The notes beneath the pieces were generated by a model. It was not told where the DNA came from and ran no database searches. It saw only the letters and a program-made list of their open reading frames with translations. A program made the translations under genes and the position numbers. Below are positions 34,105 to 42,298 of a DNA stretch of 64,000 nucleotides, piece after piece (position 1 is the stretch's first letter; every line of letters begins with the position of its first letter). Origin of the DNA: Rhizobium sp. TH135 (lineage in GTDB: Bacteria > Pseudomonadota > Alphaproteobacteria > Rhizobiales > Rhizobiaceae); the NCBI RefSeq assembly GCF_002855515.1, contig NZ_PKRP01000003.1:496001-560000 (forward strand), given 5' to 3'.

Positions 34105-34830
34105 ATGAACGAGAGACCCGAGCCACAATCCTTCCCCGTCACCCCGCGCAACCGGGCAAAACGCCTGCACGAGCGCGCAGCTTACGACCGCCACGCCGTC
34201 TATGCCGTCCTCGATGCGGCTCTCCTCTGTAACGTCGCCTATGTCATCGACGGCCAGCCCTATTGCACGCCGACGATCCACTGGCGCGAGGGCGACTGGC
34301 TGTTCTGGCACGGCTCGTCCGCCAGCCGCATGCTGAAGAGCCAGAAGGCCGGCATCCCCGTCTGCCTCACGGTTGCCCATCTCGACGGCCTGGTGCTCGC
34401 CCGCTCCGGCTTCCACCACTCCGCCAACTACCGCTCCGCCATGTGCTTCGGCACCGCCCATATCATCGACGACCCGGAGGAGAAGGCCGAGGCCCTGAAG
34501 GCCGTCGTCGACCGCTTCTATCCCGGCCGCACGGATGTCTTGCGCGAAAACGACCCCCAGGAGGCCAAGGGCACCATGGTCATCGGCATGCGCATTGAGG
34601 AGGCCTCGGCCAAGATCCGCGCAGGCGGCGTCTCCGACGACCCGGCCGACGTAGACGCCCGCGTCTGGGCCGGCGTCATCCCGGTCGAAACGCGTCTCCG
34701 CGCGCCCGAAATCTGCCCCAAGGTCCCCGAAGGCGTGACCTTCCCCGACCACCTCGCCCATTTCCAGGAAGGCCGCCGCCTCGATGAGGTCTTGACGGAA
34801 AGCCAGGTGCTCTACGAAAAGCAGGGCTGA
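34105..34830 (+). CDS. Pyridoxamine 5'-phosphate oxidase family protein
   Basis: 241 aa. Flavin-binding split-barrel: YAVLDAALLCNVAYVIDGQPY, PTIHWREGDWLFWHGSSASRML and VCLTVAHLDGLVLARSGFHHS. It belongs to the FMN/F420/heme-binding PNPOx-like group rather than to true PdxH; substrate unknown. ATG 34105 has AGGAGG 5 nt upstream; longer in-frame starts run into the mocR gene. It is probably controlled by the divergent MocR regulator. Confidence 0.9.
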   Translation: MNERPEPQSFPVTPRNRAKRLHERAAYDRHAVYAVLDAALLCNVAYVIDGQPYCTPTIHWREGDWLFWHGSSASRMLKSQKAGIPVCLTVAHLDGLVLARSGFHHSANYRSAMCFGTAHIIDDPEEKAEALKAVVDRFYPGRTDVLRENDPQEAKGTMVIGMRIEEASAKIRAGGVSDDPADVDARVWAGVIPVETRLRAPEICPKVPEGVTFPDHLAHFQEGRRLDEVLTESQVLYEKQG

Positions 34831-34874
34831 ACAGAGCCTCCACCTGTGGGGCCGCCAGGTCCGGGAGGCCCCGC

Positions 34875-35504
34875 ATGAAAACCCTCTACGTCGTCACCCA
34901 TCCGCAATCGATCCACCATGTCGAGGGGAAGGTCGGCGGCTGGTACGACACCAGCCTCACGGATCTCGGCCATCTCCAGGCATCCGCCATCGCCGCGCGC
35001 TTGGCCGAGCTCTGCGCCGGCGAGACGCCGCTGCTTACCTCTTCGGATCTCCTTCGCTGCAGCCAGACCGCCGATATCATCGGCCGCCAGTTGCAACTGA
35101 CGCCCCGCCTGACGCCGGACCTGCGTGAAATGAGCTACGGTGTCGCCGAAGGAAAGCCACAAGCCTGGCTCGACACTCGCCGCCTGCCGGTCCCGGATCA
35201 AGGCAGCCTTGACGACACCGGCGGCATCGACGGCGCCGAAACCCGCCGCCAGACCGGCACCCGCATCTACCGCGCCATGGACGAAATCCTCGCCGACCCC
35301 GCCGACTGCCACATCATCGTCACCCACGGCTTTGCGCTCACCTTCGTCATCGCGTGGTGGATCGGCATGCCGATCGAAAGCCTTGGGAGAGTGAACTTCC
35401 CGGTCAAGTCGGGCAGCATCACGCATCTCGCAGAGAACGCTCAGTGGAAGAGCCGCGCTGTGGTCACGCTCGGCGAAACGGCGCATCTCGCCAACCTCGT
35501 CTGA
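34875..35504 (+). CDS. Histidine phosphatase family protein with atypical first motif
   Basis: 209 aa. Phosphoglycerate-mutase-like fold: GGWYDTSLTDLGHLQA, LLTSSDLLRCSQTADII, LREMSYGVAEG and the late VTHGFALTF. The usual RHG motif reads T8-H-P, so the catalytic His9 is kept but the preceding arginine is lost. Activity may be altered or the substrate unusual. GGGAGG precedes the ATG. It lies 44 bp after the PNPOx-like gene and may be co-transcribed. Confidence 0.87.
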   Translation: MKTLYVVTHPQSIHHVEGKVGGWYDTSLTDLGHLQASAIAARLAELCAGETPLLTSSDLLRCSQTADIIGRQLQLTPRLTPDLREMSYGVAEGKPQAWLDTRRLPVPDQGSLDDTGGIDGAETRRQTGTRIYRAMDEILADPADCHIIVTHGFALTFVIAWWIGMPIESLGRVNFPVKSGSITHLAENAQWKSRAVVTLGETAHLANLV

Positions 35505-35507
35505 AGT

Positions 35508-35942
35508 TCACCCCGCCTGCATCCACCCCTCAAGCTTCGCCCGCTGGCCGTCCGAAAACACATGCGACTTGCGCGTCGCCTGGTCGAAATGCACCACCAC
35601 CGTCTCCGCCGACGCACACAACTTGCCGTTCTGGAACACCGCCTGCTGCATGGTCACCGACGACCGTCCGACACGCGTCACTCGCGTACCGATCTCGACC
35701 GTGCCCGGCCACAGCACTTCCGCGATATAGTCAATGTCGAGCTTGGCGAGGACGAAGGAAAAGCCGTCCTCCAGCAGCGGGTCGGCGGGATTGTAGATCA
35801 GCTCCACACGCCCGGTTTCCATGAAGGTGGCGAAGACCGCATTGTTGACATGCCCCTGCCGGTCCGTGTCGCCATAACGCAGCTTGTCGTAAGCTTGGCC
35901 CGCAAAATCCTCGAGCCGCAGCCCCTTCGTCTCATCATTCAT
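35508..35942 (-). CDS. Hotdog-fold acyl-CoA thioesterase
   Basis: 144 aa. 4HBT/YbgC-type hotdog protein: LRYGDTDRQGHVNNAVFATFMETGR carries the active-site Asp, FVLAKLDIDYIAEVLWPGTVEIG is the central strand pair. It hydrolyses acyl-CoA or acyl-ACP thioesters; chain preference is unknown. ATG 35942 is used (GTG 35948 is two codons upstream). It is convergent with the histidine phosphatase gene, 3 bp apart. Confidence 0.9.
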   Translation of the reverse strand: MNDETKGLRLEDFAGQAYDKLRYGDTDRQGHVNNAVFATFMETGRVELIYNPADPLLEDGFSFVLAKLDIDYIAEVLWPGTVEIGTRVTRVGRSSVTMQQAVFQNGKLCASAETVVVHFDQATRKSHVFSDGQRAKLEGWMQAG

Positions 35943-36039
35943 CCGCACTAGATCCTATTGCCTACCGCCTACCGCGCCAAACACAATTCGGCATTTCCCT
36001 AATTCCAGAAATCGCCAATCGCTTACCGATCGGGCCCAC

Positions 36040-36936
36040 TTACGCCGCCATCCCGATCATCTCGGAAAACGCATAACGCACGCTGTCGGCCACCGCCTGG
36101 ATCGTCTCTGACGTCTCCTTGCCGGTCAAAAGCCTGACCTCGAAGGAGCCGAGCTCCGGCAGCCCGTGCTTGGACCCCAGCGCCGTCATGTCGTCGGTGA
36201 GATAGCTGCGCGGCAAGGGCGCCACCGCAAGATCGGCAATCACCGCCGCGCGCTGCGCCATCGTATGCGCCGAGAGATAGGCGATCCGGTAGGGTCGCTT
36301 GTCCTTGTCGAGCCGCGCCAGCGCATCCGCCCGCCAGCAGCAGCCATCCTCCCAGATCGACACGGGCAGCGGATCGCGCAAATGCGCCGTGCCGCATTTG
36401 GCACCGGCCCAGACCAGTTGCTCCTGGTGGATCACCTCGCCCTCATGCACCACCTGCCCCGGCGCGCAATTCACCAGCGTCAGATCCAGCCGCTGTTCGG
36501 CGAGCCGCCGGCGAAGCGCACCCGATGTATCGACCGTCAGATCCACCATGATCAGCGGATAGAGCTCGGCAAAGCGGCGCAGGATCGTCGGCATGAAGCG
36601 CTCGCCGATATCGTCGGGCGCGCCGAGCCTGACGACCCCCTTCATTTCCGGCATGCGAAACCGCCCGACCGCCTCGTTCGACAGCGCCAGCATCCGCCGC
36701 GCATAGGGCAACAACACCTCGCCGCTCTCCGTCAGCGTCACCGAGCGCGCATCGCGTAAGAACAGCGTCACATTCAGCTGCTCCTCGAGCTTCTTGATCT
36801 GCATCGAGACCGCCGAGGGCGTGCGGTACACCCGGTCGGCGGCGGTGGTGAAACTGCCGGTCTCGGCGATCGCCACGAAAGTGCGCAGAACATCATTGTC
36901 GAGAAGCGGAAGCGGCTGGCGCAACATGAGAGTCAT
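36040..36936 (-). CDS. LysR family transcriptional regulator
   Basis: 298 aa. N-terminal LysR helix-turn-helix: LLDNDVLRTFVAIAETGSFT, AADRVYRTPSAVSMQIKKLE. A periplasmic-binding-protein-like effector domain follows (about 92-295). Its target is probably the divergent small-protein gene(s) at 37048 and 37330 and itself. ATG 36936 has AAGG upstream; ATG 36927 is possible. An inverted repeat TTCAA-N5-TTGAA lies 12 bp upstream. Confidence 0.93.
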   Translation of the reverse strand: MTLMLRQPLPLLDNDVLRTFVAIAETGSFTTAADRVYRTPSAVSMQIKKLEEQLNVTLFLRDARSVTLTESGEVLLPYARRMLALSNEAVGRFRMPEMKGVVRLGAPDDIGERFMPTILRRFAELYPLIMVDLTVDTSGALRRRLAEQRLDLTLVNCAPGQVVHEGEVIHQEQLVWAGAKCGTAHLRDPLPVSIWEDGCCWRADALARLDKDKRPYRIAYLSAHTMAQRAAVIADLAVAPLPRSYLTDDMTALGSKHGLPELGSFEVRLLTGKETSETIQAVADSVRYAFSEMIGMAA

Positions 36937-36947
36937 GAGGATTGACC

Positions 36948-36962
36948 TTCAACAAAATTGAA
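36948..36962. promoter_or_regulatory. Candidate LysR operator
   Basis: Perfect inverted repeat TTCAA-CAAAA-TTGAA in the divergent spacer between lysR and the DUF1127-like genes. Its size is typical of LysR recognition sites, and the spacer is AT-rich. Confidence 0.45.
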
Positions 36963-37047
36963 CTTGAAGACGATACTATTGCGTTTGATTGAATGTCAAT
37001 CCGGGCGCATCCTCCTCTCACTCGATCAGAAAGGAGGATGACACGCC

Positions 37048-37248
37048 ATGTTTCGCAACCCGCTCCAGACCCTGCAGCTGACCTTGGCCACGCTTCAGGA
37101 GGCATCCCGCCGTCGCGCCATGCATGCCGCCGCATGCCGCATGCTCGCGCCACTCGGCCCCGCCCTGCGCGATGATCTCGGCCTGACCCGCCATCGCCAA
37201 TTGATCAGTTTTCAGAATGATAGGCATCAGAAACATTCGTTTGATTGA
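37048..37248 (+). CDS. DUF1127-like small protein
   Basis: 66 aa. A basic, helical N-terminus is followed by ALRDDLGLTRHR, resembling the C-terminal 'LADIGLTR' motif of DUF1127 proteins, which in rhizobia can bind RNA and affect phosphate or C1 metabolism. AGGAGG lies 10 nt before the ATG. It is divergent from the LysR gene. A second protein of the same kind follows after 81 bp. Confidence 0.65.
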   Translation: MFRNPLQTLQLTLATLQEASRRRAMHAAACRMLAPLGPALRDDLGLTRHRQLISFQNDRHQKHSFD

Positions 37249-37329
37249 TGATTGAGACTGCGCGATATCAGAAACCGGCCCCAGACAACGGATGAAGAGA
37301 GGGCCACCGAGCCACGAAGGAAAACGACC

Positions 37330-37557
37330 ATGACCATGGTTTGCAGTGTTACCCCCGAGATCAGAACCGCCTCCCCGGCCTCCATGCTGGGTGCAACGGC
37401 AAAGGCCATGGCCGGCCACCTCGCGGCGAAACTGAACCGTCTCGCCCAAGCGGTCGCCGAGCACCGCCGCTATCGACTCGAGCAGGCAGCCCTGGAGGCC
37501 CTGCCCTTCGATCTGCGCAAGGATCTCGGCTGGCCTGCAGGCGACACGCACCGCTGA
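37330..37557 (+). CDS. DUF1127-like small protein (second)
   Basis: 75 aa. Helical segment LAAKLNRLAQAVAEHRRYRLEQ and ending ALPFDLRKDLGWPAGD, again like the DUF1127 C-terminus. GAAGGAAA precedes ATG 37330; an in-frame start at 37252 lacks a ribosome site. It probably shares a transcript with the first copy. Confidence 0.62.
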   Translation: MTMVCSVTPEIRTASPASMLGATAKAMAGHLAAKLNRLAQAVAEHRRYRLEQAALEALPFDLRKDLGWPAGDTHR

Positions 37558-37878
37558 ACCCGGCCAAAGCCTTCTCCCTCAGCGACGCGGACGCCCCTCC
37601 GCGTCGCAAACCGGCGAAACAGCCCGCCGGAAGCAAAGCGCCTCCCATTCCGCGAAGCCAAAGCTTTTCAACCACCTGCGACCAGCCCCGCCGCCCACGC
37701 CCAATCCATGACGTCGCAGCCTGAAAAACGCGGAAAAATGTCGCTCGTTAGCGATCCCGAATACTTTCACGGCGCGCGATTTCATGACAATGTCGCAAAG
37801 CGACCATCGCGCCGATCAATTCAGGCGGAGCATGCCGACAAAACAAGGGAACGGCAGCAAGGACAACGGGGCACCATC
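37558..37878. other. Upstream region of the GlxA regulator
   Basis: This 321-bp spacer has no convincing gene; its open frames lack codon bias and family motifs. It holds two TGTCGC half-sites and two short inverted repeats (TCGCT-CGTT-AGCGA at 37741-37754; GTCGC-AAA-GCGAC at 37792-37804). Confidence 0.5.
37739..37804. promoter_or_regulatory. Paired TGTCGC sites upstream of the GlxA-family gene
   Basis: TGTCGC occurs at 37739-37744 and 37791-37796, in direct orientation, each within a short inverted repeat. Pseudomonas ArgR, a GlxA-type AraC regulator, recognises direct TGTCGC half-sites, so these could be autoregulatory sites. The 52-bp spacing is longer than the usual tandem arrangement. 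Confidence 0.35.
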
Positions 37879-38904
37879 ATGAGCAAGCAGCAGCCACAGA
37901 CCAAGAAGCGTTCGATCGTCTTCTTCCTCGTCCCCCATTTCACGCTTTTGCCCTTTGCCGGCGCCATCGAGACGCTGCGCATCGCCAACCGCATGCTGGG
38001 TTACGCCGCCTATGAGTGGCGCCTCGCCTCGGTCGATGGCCAGAAGGTCTATTCCTCCTCCGGCATCGGCATCGAGGTGAATTCCTCGCTCGCCGACGAG
38101 CGCCGTTTCCTCGGTGGCGAAAACCGCCCGAACATGGCGATCGTCTGTTCGGGCATCTATGTCGAGGAGTTCAACAACAAGTCGGTCAATGCCTGGCTGC
38201 GCGAAGCCTATAACCGCAATGTCGCGGTCGGCTCCCTCTGTACGGGCGCCCATGTGCTGGCCCAGGCCGGCCTGTTGAATGGCAAGCGCTGCGCCATCCA
38301 CTGGGAAAACCTGCCCGGCTTCTCCGAGACCTTCCCCCAAGCGGAAGTCTATGCCGACCTCTACGAAGTCGACGGCAATCTCTACACTTGCGCCGGCGGC
38401 ACTGCCTCGCTCGATATGATGTTGAACCTGATCGGCCAGGATTTCGGCGAAGGCCTGGTCAACCGCGTCTGCGAACAGCACCTGACCGACCGCGTCCGCT
38501 CCGCCAACGACCGCCAGCGCTTACCCCTTCGCGCCCGTCTCGGCGTGCAGAATTCCAAGGTGCTGCAGATCATCGAGCTGATGGAAGCCAATCTCGCAGA
38601 ACCGCTGTCGCTGCTCGAAATCGCCGACGACGCCGGCCTCTCGCGCCGCCAGATCGAGCGCCTCTTCCGACAGGAAATGGGCCGCTCGCCTGCCCGCTAC
38701 TACCTCGAAATCCGCCTCGACCGCGCCCGCCACCTGCTGGTCCAGTCCTCCATGCCCGTCGTCGAAGTCGCCGTCGCCTGCGGCTTCGTCTCCGCCTCCC
38801 ACTTCTCCAAGTGTTACCGCGAACTCTACAACCGCTCCCCCCAGCAGGAGCGCGCGGAACGCAAGCTCACGATGTCGAGCAATCGGACGGGCGTGGTGGT
38901 GTAA
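37879..38904 (+). CDS. GlxA-family transcriptional regulator (DJ-1/PfpI + AraC HTH), GbdR/ArgR class
   Basis: 341 aa. An amidase-like DJ-1/PfpI domain (about 10-185; FFLVPHFTLLPFAGAIETLRIANRM, AVGSLCTGAHVLA, CAIHWENL) is followed by an AraC helix-turn-helix (about 225-325; LSLLEIADDAGLSRRQIERLF, RYYLEIRLDRARHLL). The architecture and FAGAIETLRIAN region are like GbdR, CdhR and ArgR, which sense betaines, carnitine or arginine. ATG 37879 begins MSKQQPQTKKRS; open sequence upstream lacks coding character. If it senses a betaine, the corrinoid methyltransferase cluster 9 kb upstream is a possible target. Confidence 0.88.
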   Translation: MSKQQPQTKKRSIVFFLVPHFTLLPFAGAIETLRIANRMLGYAAYEWRLASVDGQKVYSSSGIGIEVNSSLADERRFLGGENRPNMAIVCSGIYVEEFNNKSVNAWLREAYNRNVAVGSLCTGAHVLAQAGLLNGKRCAIHWENLPGFSETFPQAEVYADLYEVDGNLYTCAGGTASLDMMLNLIGQDFGEGLVNRVCEQHLTDRVRSANDRQRLPLRARLGVQNSKVLQIIELMEANLAEPLSLLEIADDAGLSRRQIERLFRQEMGRSPARYYLEIRLDRARHLLVQSSMPVVEVAVACGFVSASHFSKCYRELYNRSPQQERAERKLTMSSNRTGVVV

Positions 38905-38925
38905 GCCACGAGCCACAAAGGGCGA

Positions 38926-38970
38926 GGCCGGGTTAAGCCCGCCCCCTTGTGGGGAGGGTTCGGGAGGGGA
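38926..38970. repeat. Palindromic intergenic repeat, family A copy 1
   Basis: GCCGGGTTAAGCCCGCCCCC followed by TTGTGGGGAGGGTTCGGGAGGGG. A near copy occurs at 57720-57766. It lies just after the GlxA gene in the 284-bp spacer 38905-39188. Confidence 0.7.
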
Positions 38971-39024
38971 CTTAGCACCGAGCACCCACATTTGACCCAT
39001 AGAGAAGCAGGCGCACAGAAAACG

Positions 39025-39074
39025 GCCCCCTCATCCTGAGGTGCACTCGCAAGCGGGCCTCGAAGGACCGAGGC
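39025..39074. repeat. Palindromic intergenic repeat, family B copy 1
   Basis: CCCCCTCATCCTGAGGTG, then CGCAAGCG and GGCCTCGAAGGACCGAGG. The ends pair as CCTCATCCTGAGG-like and CCTCGAAGGACCGAGG hairpins. A related copy is at 57584-57633. This unit is common in rhizobial spacers. Confidence 0.65.
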
Positions 39075-39188
39075 CGAGAGTCGAGCCCACCCGCCCTCGC
39101 GCATTGAGCGTCGCGTACGCTCCCCCCTCAGGATCATCGCTGATCGTTGGCCAAACACGATGGAGCAGAGCAAGCGGGTTGCACGTAA

Positions 39189-40163
39189 TCAGTTTCTAAG
39201 GGGAATATCAGACACGTAGATAAGATCGAGAGGGTTCGATACGCCCTTTTCCGATAAAGTAATGGCAAGTGCTTCGCGGATTTCCAACGGGAACTGCGTC
39301 GGACCGACAATAACGCGCTCGACAAGCTCGGCCACTTCAATTCCGTACAGGCCTTCCTCAGGCACGTTCTTGAGAGGAATTTTATAAATCTTCTGCGGAA
39401 CACCATTAAAGGTGAAAACTGCGGGACGTATTTTGGCTGACTCGTAGAGACTTGGACTGTAAATTATGCGCCACTCTCGCTCTTCTGCAAATCCGGGGTG
39501 CTTCGTACACAAAGTAGCGAGCCTGAAAACCTCAAATAGCCCGTGCAAAAGCTGGTCTTCGCCAAGGTCCCTCAATAGTAAGAAATTGTCCTCGAACCCT
39601 TGCAGCAGTTGCTCGTATTGCAACTCAAATTGACGATCGCTCAGATATGCAACTGGGGATGCAAATGCGTTGAGCGCGTCGCTAGGCCTCAGAAACGGAC
39701 CCCCGTGAACAACTAGCGCGACACCGGAAGGGCCGCCGTAAGCTCTCCACATGGAGAGCCTACCAATCGCATCTTCCGATGCGTCGTGCTCTGAGATACA
39801 TGAAATGTACGTGCTATTCCTGAAACTAGGTAGCCACGCGTTAAACCGTTCCTCAAGCTTGCTGGAAAAACCAGGGAATGCGGAGTCAAAAACGGAAACG
39901 AATTTGGCCTTTTGATTGCTATAAGCTCGTTTGAGGCAATCAAAACCATGCTCAATCTCCATGAAGTCATTCATGCAAGTCGATTTGCGCATCCACACTT
40001 CTTCATTACAGATGATCTTAAGCGCGGTATCAGCGTTAGTGTAGTGCACGAAGCGCGCACCTTGACGTAGTGCCTCTAGTGTTTTGGTGAGAGCATGCGG
40101 GTGAAAGATTTTGAACAATGTCAATTCTTCGGCGCTAAAGCCCAACAGTTGTTCCGGCTGCAT
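39189..40163 (-). CDS. DUF2971 domain protein
   Basis: 324 aa. RFVHYTNADTALKIICNEEVW, CMNDFMEIEHG, SMWRAYGGPSGVALVVHG and EREWRII match DUF2971, a family of unknown function common in accessory and phage-related DNA, sometimes next to restriction or toxin genes. Codon use is visibly AT-richer than the neighbours. The start is uncertain: ATG 40163 follows GGTGGGAAC, with ATG 40175 upstream. No partner gene is adjacent. Confidence 0.82.
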   Translation of the reverse strand: MQPEQLLGFSAEELTLFKIFHPHALTKTLEALRQGARFVHYTNADTALKIICNEEVWMRKSTCMNDFMEIEHGFDCLKRAYSNQKAKFVSVFDSAFPGFSSKLEERFNAWLPSFRNSTYISCISEHDASEDAIGRLSMWRAYGGPSGVALVVHGGPFLRPSDALNAFASPVAYLSDRQFELQYEQLLQGFEDNFLLLRDLGEDQLLHGLFEVFRLATLCTKHPGFAEEREWRIIYSPSLYESAKIRPAVFTFNGVPQKIYKIPLKNVPEEGLYGIEVAELVERVIVGPTQFPLEIREALAITLSEKGVSNPLDLIYVSDIPLRN

Positions 40164-40259
40164 GTTCCCACCCATCCACTTCACACACAATCATTGGTAA
40201 AGATCGTAAGTCCATACCACCTTTGATGCTGTTTGATAGCGACCATTTTTGGAACACCC

Positions 40260-41081
40260 TCACCCCACCAAACTCCAGAAAAACCGCGCCGACACGAACA
40301 GCAGAAACACCGCAAACCCCATCTCCAGCTGCCGCTTGTTCAGCCGGTGCGCCAGCTGCGCGCCATAGGGCGTGACCAGCATGGCGATCGGGAAGATCAC
40401 CGCAAAGGCGATCCAGTTGACGAAGCCGGTCGAAAACGGCGGCAGGCCCGCCTCGCCCCAGCCGGCATAGATGAAGCCGAAAAAGGCCGGGATCGAGATC
40501 AGCACGCCGACGCCGGAGGAGGTCGCGACCGCCTGGTGGATCGGCCGTCCGTAAAGCGTCATGAAGGTGTTGTTGAACACCCCGCCGCCGACCCCCATCA
40601 GGCCTGAAAACAGCCCGATCGCGGAGCCTGTGAGAAACCGCGCCGGCTGGCCCGGCAGTTCGGTGCCGAGATGCATCCGGTTGGACAGAAACAGCATGCG
40701 TGCCGCCAGCACCAGACCCATGACCGCGAAGAACAGCCGCAAGCCTTCGCTCGAGACATAGGCGGCAACCACGGTGGCGGCGAGCGCACCCAAGGGTACC
40801 GCGATCATCCAGCCTTTCAGGAGCTCCATGTCGACGGCCCCGCGCTTCCGATGCGCCTGAAACGACCGGATCGAGGTCGGCACGATCAGCGCCGTCGAGG
40901 TGCCGACGGCGAGATGCATGATCACCTCCTCCGGGATCCCGGCATAACCGAAGACCTGGTAGAAGACCGGCACCAGCACCGCACCCCCGCCGATCCCGAA
41001 CACGCCTGCCAGGAGCCCGGCCACGGCGCCCGCAGCAGCCAGCATCGCGGCAAATAGGAGAATATCGGCAATCGGCGGCAT
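40260..41081 (-). CDS. TauE/SafE family anion exporter
   Basis: 273 aa. Multi-pass membrane protein of about 8 helices; the glycine-rich AGLLAGVFGIGGGAVLVPVF and the mirrored GLFSGLMGVGGGVFNNTFM are the two TauE inverted-repeat signatures. It probably exports sulfite, sulfoacetate or a related organic anion. No sulfonate genes are adjacent. The following 263-bp spacer (41082-41344) shows no gene or repeat. Confidence 0.92.
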   Translation of the reverse strand: MPPIADILLFAAMLAAAGAVAGLLAGVFGIGGGAVLVPVFYQVFGYAGIPEEVIMHLAVGTSTALIVPTSIRSFQAHRKRGAVDMELLKGWMIAVPLGALAATVVAAYVSSEGLRLFFAVMGLVLAARMLFLSNRMHLGTELPGQPARFLTGSAIGLFSGLMGVGGGVFNNTFMTLYGRPIHQAVATSSGVGVLISIPAFFGFIYAGWGEAGLPPFSTGFVNWIAFAVIFPIAMLVTPYGAQLAHRLNKRQLEMGFAVFLLFVSARFFWSLVG

Positions 41082-41344
41082 GGGGGCACTCCGGAAAAGA
41101 CAGACCGCCCGGCCGGACAGTCAGAAAGGGCAAACGTGAGGCAAGAGGGGGCACACCGACCATCAGGCCGCTGCACAAGACCTGCCCTGCCTCTAGGCCT
41201 CCGCCACCTCGCCCGCAAGCCCAGCCTTACCCATCCCGGTACGCTCCTCGCAACCGGATCCCTCCACGCAACCACCAACGCGCGCCACAAGCACCCTCAA
41301 GATTTAGGAAATTCCCGAATTAGCGCAACAAGCAAACGGCTGCC

Positions 41345-42133
41345 TCAGCGGCAGTTCCGCTTATCGAGATAGAGCGAGCAATCCTTGCCCCCCGGCGCAG
41401 ATTTTGCCGCGACCCGTCGGGTCTCGACCGGAACCGGATCCTCCAGGCCGGAATTGCCGCTGTCGACCGAAAGCGGCAGGATCCCGCCCTCCTCCGGCAT
41501 CTGCTCGGCAACCTGCGTCTCCGCCATCGGGGCCCCGCTCGGCCCGGTCACGATCTGCGTCGGCTCGTCGAAGCCGATCCCGTCCACCACCGGCTGGCTG
41601 GTATTGCCCTCGGCAATCGCCATCGCCCCGCCCTCGGTCACCATATGCGGCTGCACGCCAACAGGACTTGCCATCTCCGTCGAGCCGGGATCCGACACCT
41701 GCGGTGCCGGCCCAATCCCGAGCTCGCCATCGATGTTCACGCCGCCATCCGGAATGACCATCGCGCTCATCGCTTGGCCCTGGCCCCCATCGGCCATCTC
41801 AGGCTCCGCCGCCGCCATCACAGGCGCCGCCTGCAGCCCGTCGCTCTCGGCCATGTTGGGTGTATCGAGATAATCGAGCCCCTGGCTTCCGCCATTCTGC
41901 GCGCCCGCCGCCGGGGCATAGGCCGCAGCCTCCGCCCGGGGATCACCGACCCGCCCCACGATGACGCGTCCGTCGCGGGCGCGATCCACCTTGCCGATCA
42001 ACTGGTCGCCCGCCTTTGGCCCGCCGATATCGGCAAAGGGCACACGGTCGCTGCCGGAGCAGCCGGTAACGAGAAAGCCTGCGAAAACAGCAACCGTGAG
42101 CCGGCTGCCAAGGGACGAAAACACAAAACTCAT
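41345..42133 (-). CDS. Hypothetical lipoprotein, low-complexity
   Basis: 262 aa. A lipoprotein signal (LTVAVFAGFLVTGCSG, lipobox VTGC) is followed by a long Pro/Gly/Ala/Glu-rich region without predicted fold, and a short C-terminus CSLYLDKRNCR with two cysteines that may form a disulfide. GAGGGTGAA precedes ATG 42133. The family was not recognised. Confidence 0.72.
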   Translation of the reverse strand: MSFVFSSLGSRLTVAVFAGFLVTGCSGSDRVPFADIGGPKAGDQLIGKVDRARDGRVIVGRVGDPRAEAAAYAPAAGAQNGGSQGLDYLDTPNMAESDGLQAAPVMAAAEPEMADGGQGQAMSAMVIPDGGVNIDGELGIGPAPQVSDPGSTEMASPVGVQPHMVTEGGAMAIAEGNTSQPVVDGIGFDEPTQIVTGPSGAPMAETQVAEQMPEEGGILPLSVDSGNSGLEDPVPVETRRVAAKSAPGGKDCSLYLDKRNCR

Positions 42134-42234
42134 TTCACCCTCGATGGCCCCATATGGGACAACTTTAACCAGCTTAAGGTCTCCCGGCTTAATGCGCCAT
42201 GAACGGAATTCGCCAGGAATTCGCCGCAAGAAAT

Positions 42235-42264
42235 AAGGGCCGGTGGATCACTCCACCGGCCCTT
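42235..42264 (-). terminator. Terminator of the chemoreceptor gene
   Basis: Perfect 13-bp stem AAGGGCCGGTGGA/TCCACCGGCCCTT with a 4-nt loop. Read on the minus strand it is followed by ATTTCTT, 35 bp after the chemoreceptor stop. Confidence 0.8.
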
Positions 42265-42298
42265 TTCGTTCGTCTGTGCCGACGATGCTTGTCGACGA

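Noticed and set aside
37558..39188. CRISPR-like repetition in repeat-rich spacers
   Set aside because: The repeats are single palindromic units of several families, without regular spacing or unique spacers. The same holds at 55806-57778.
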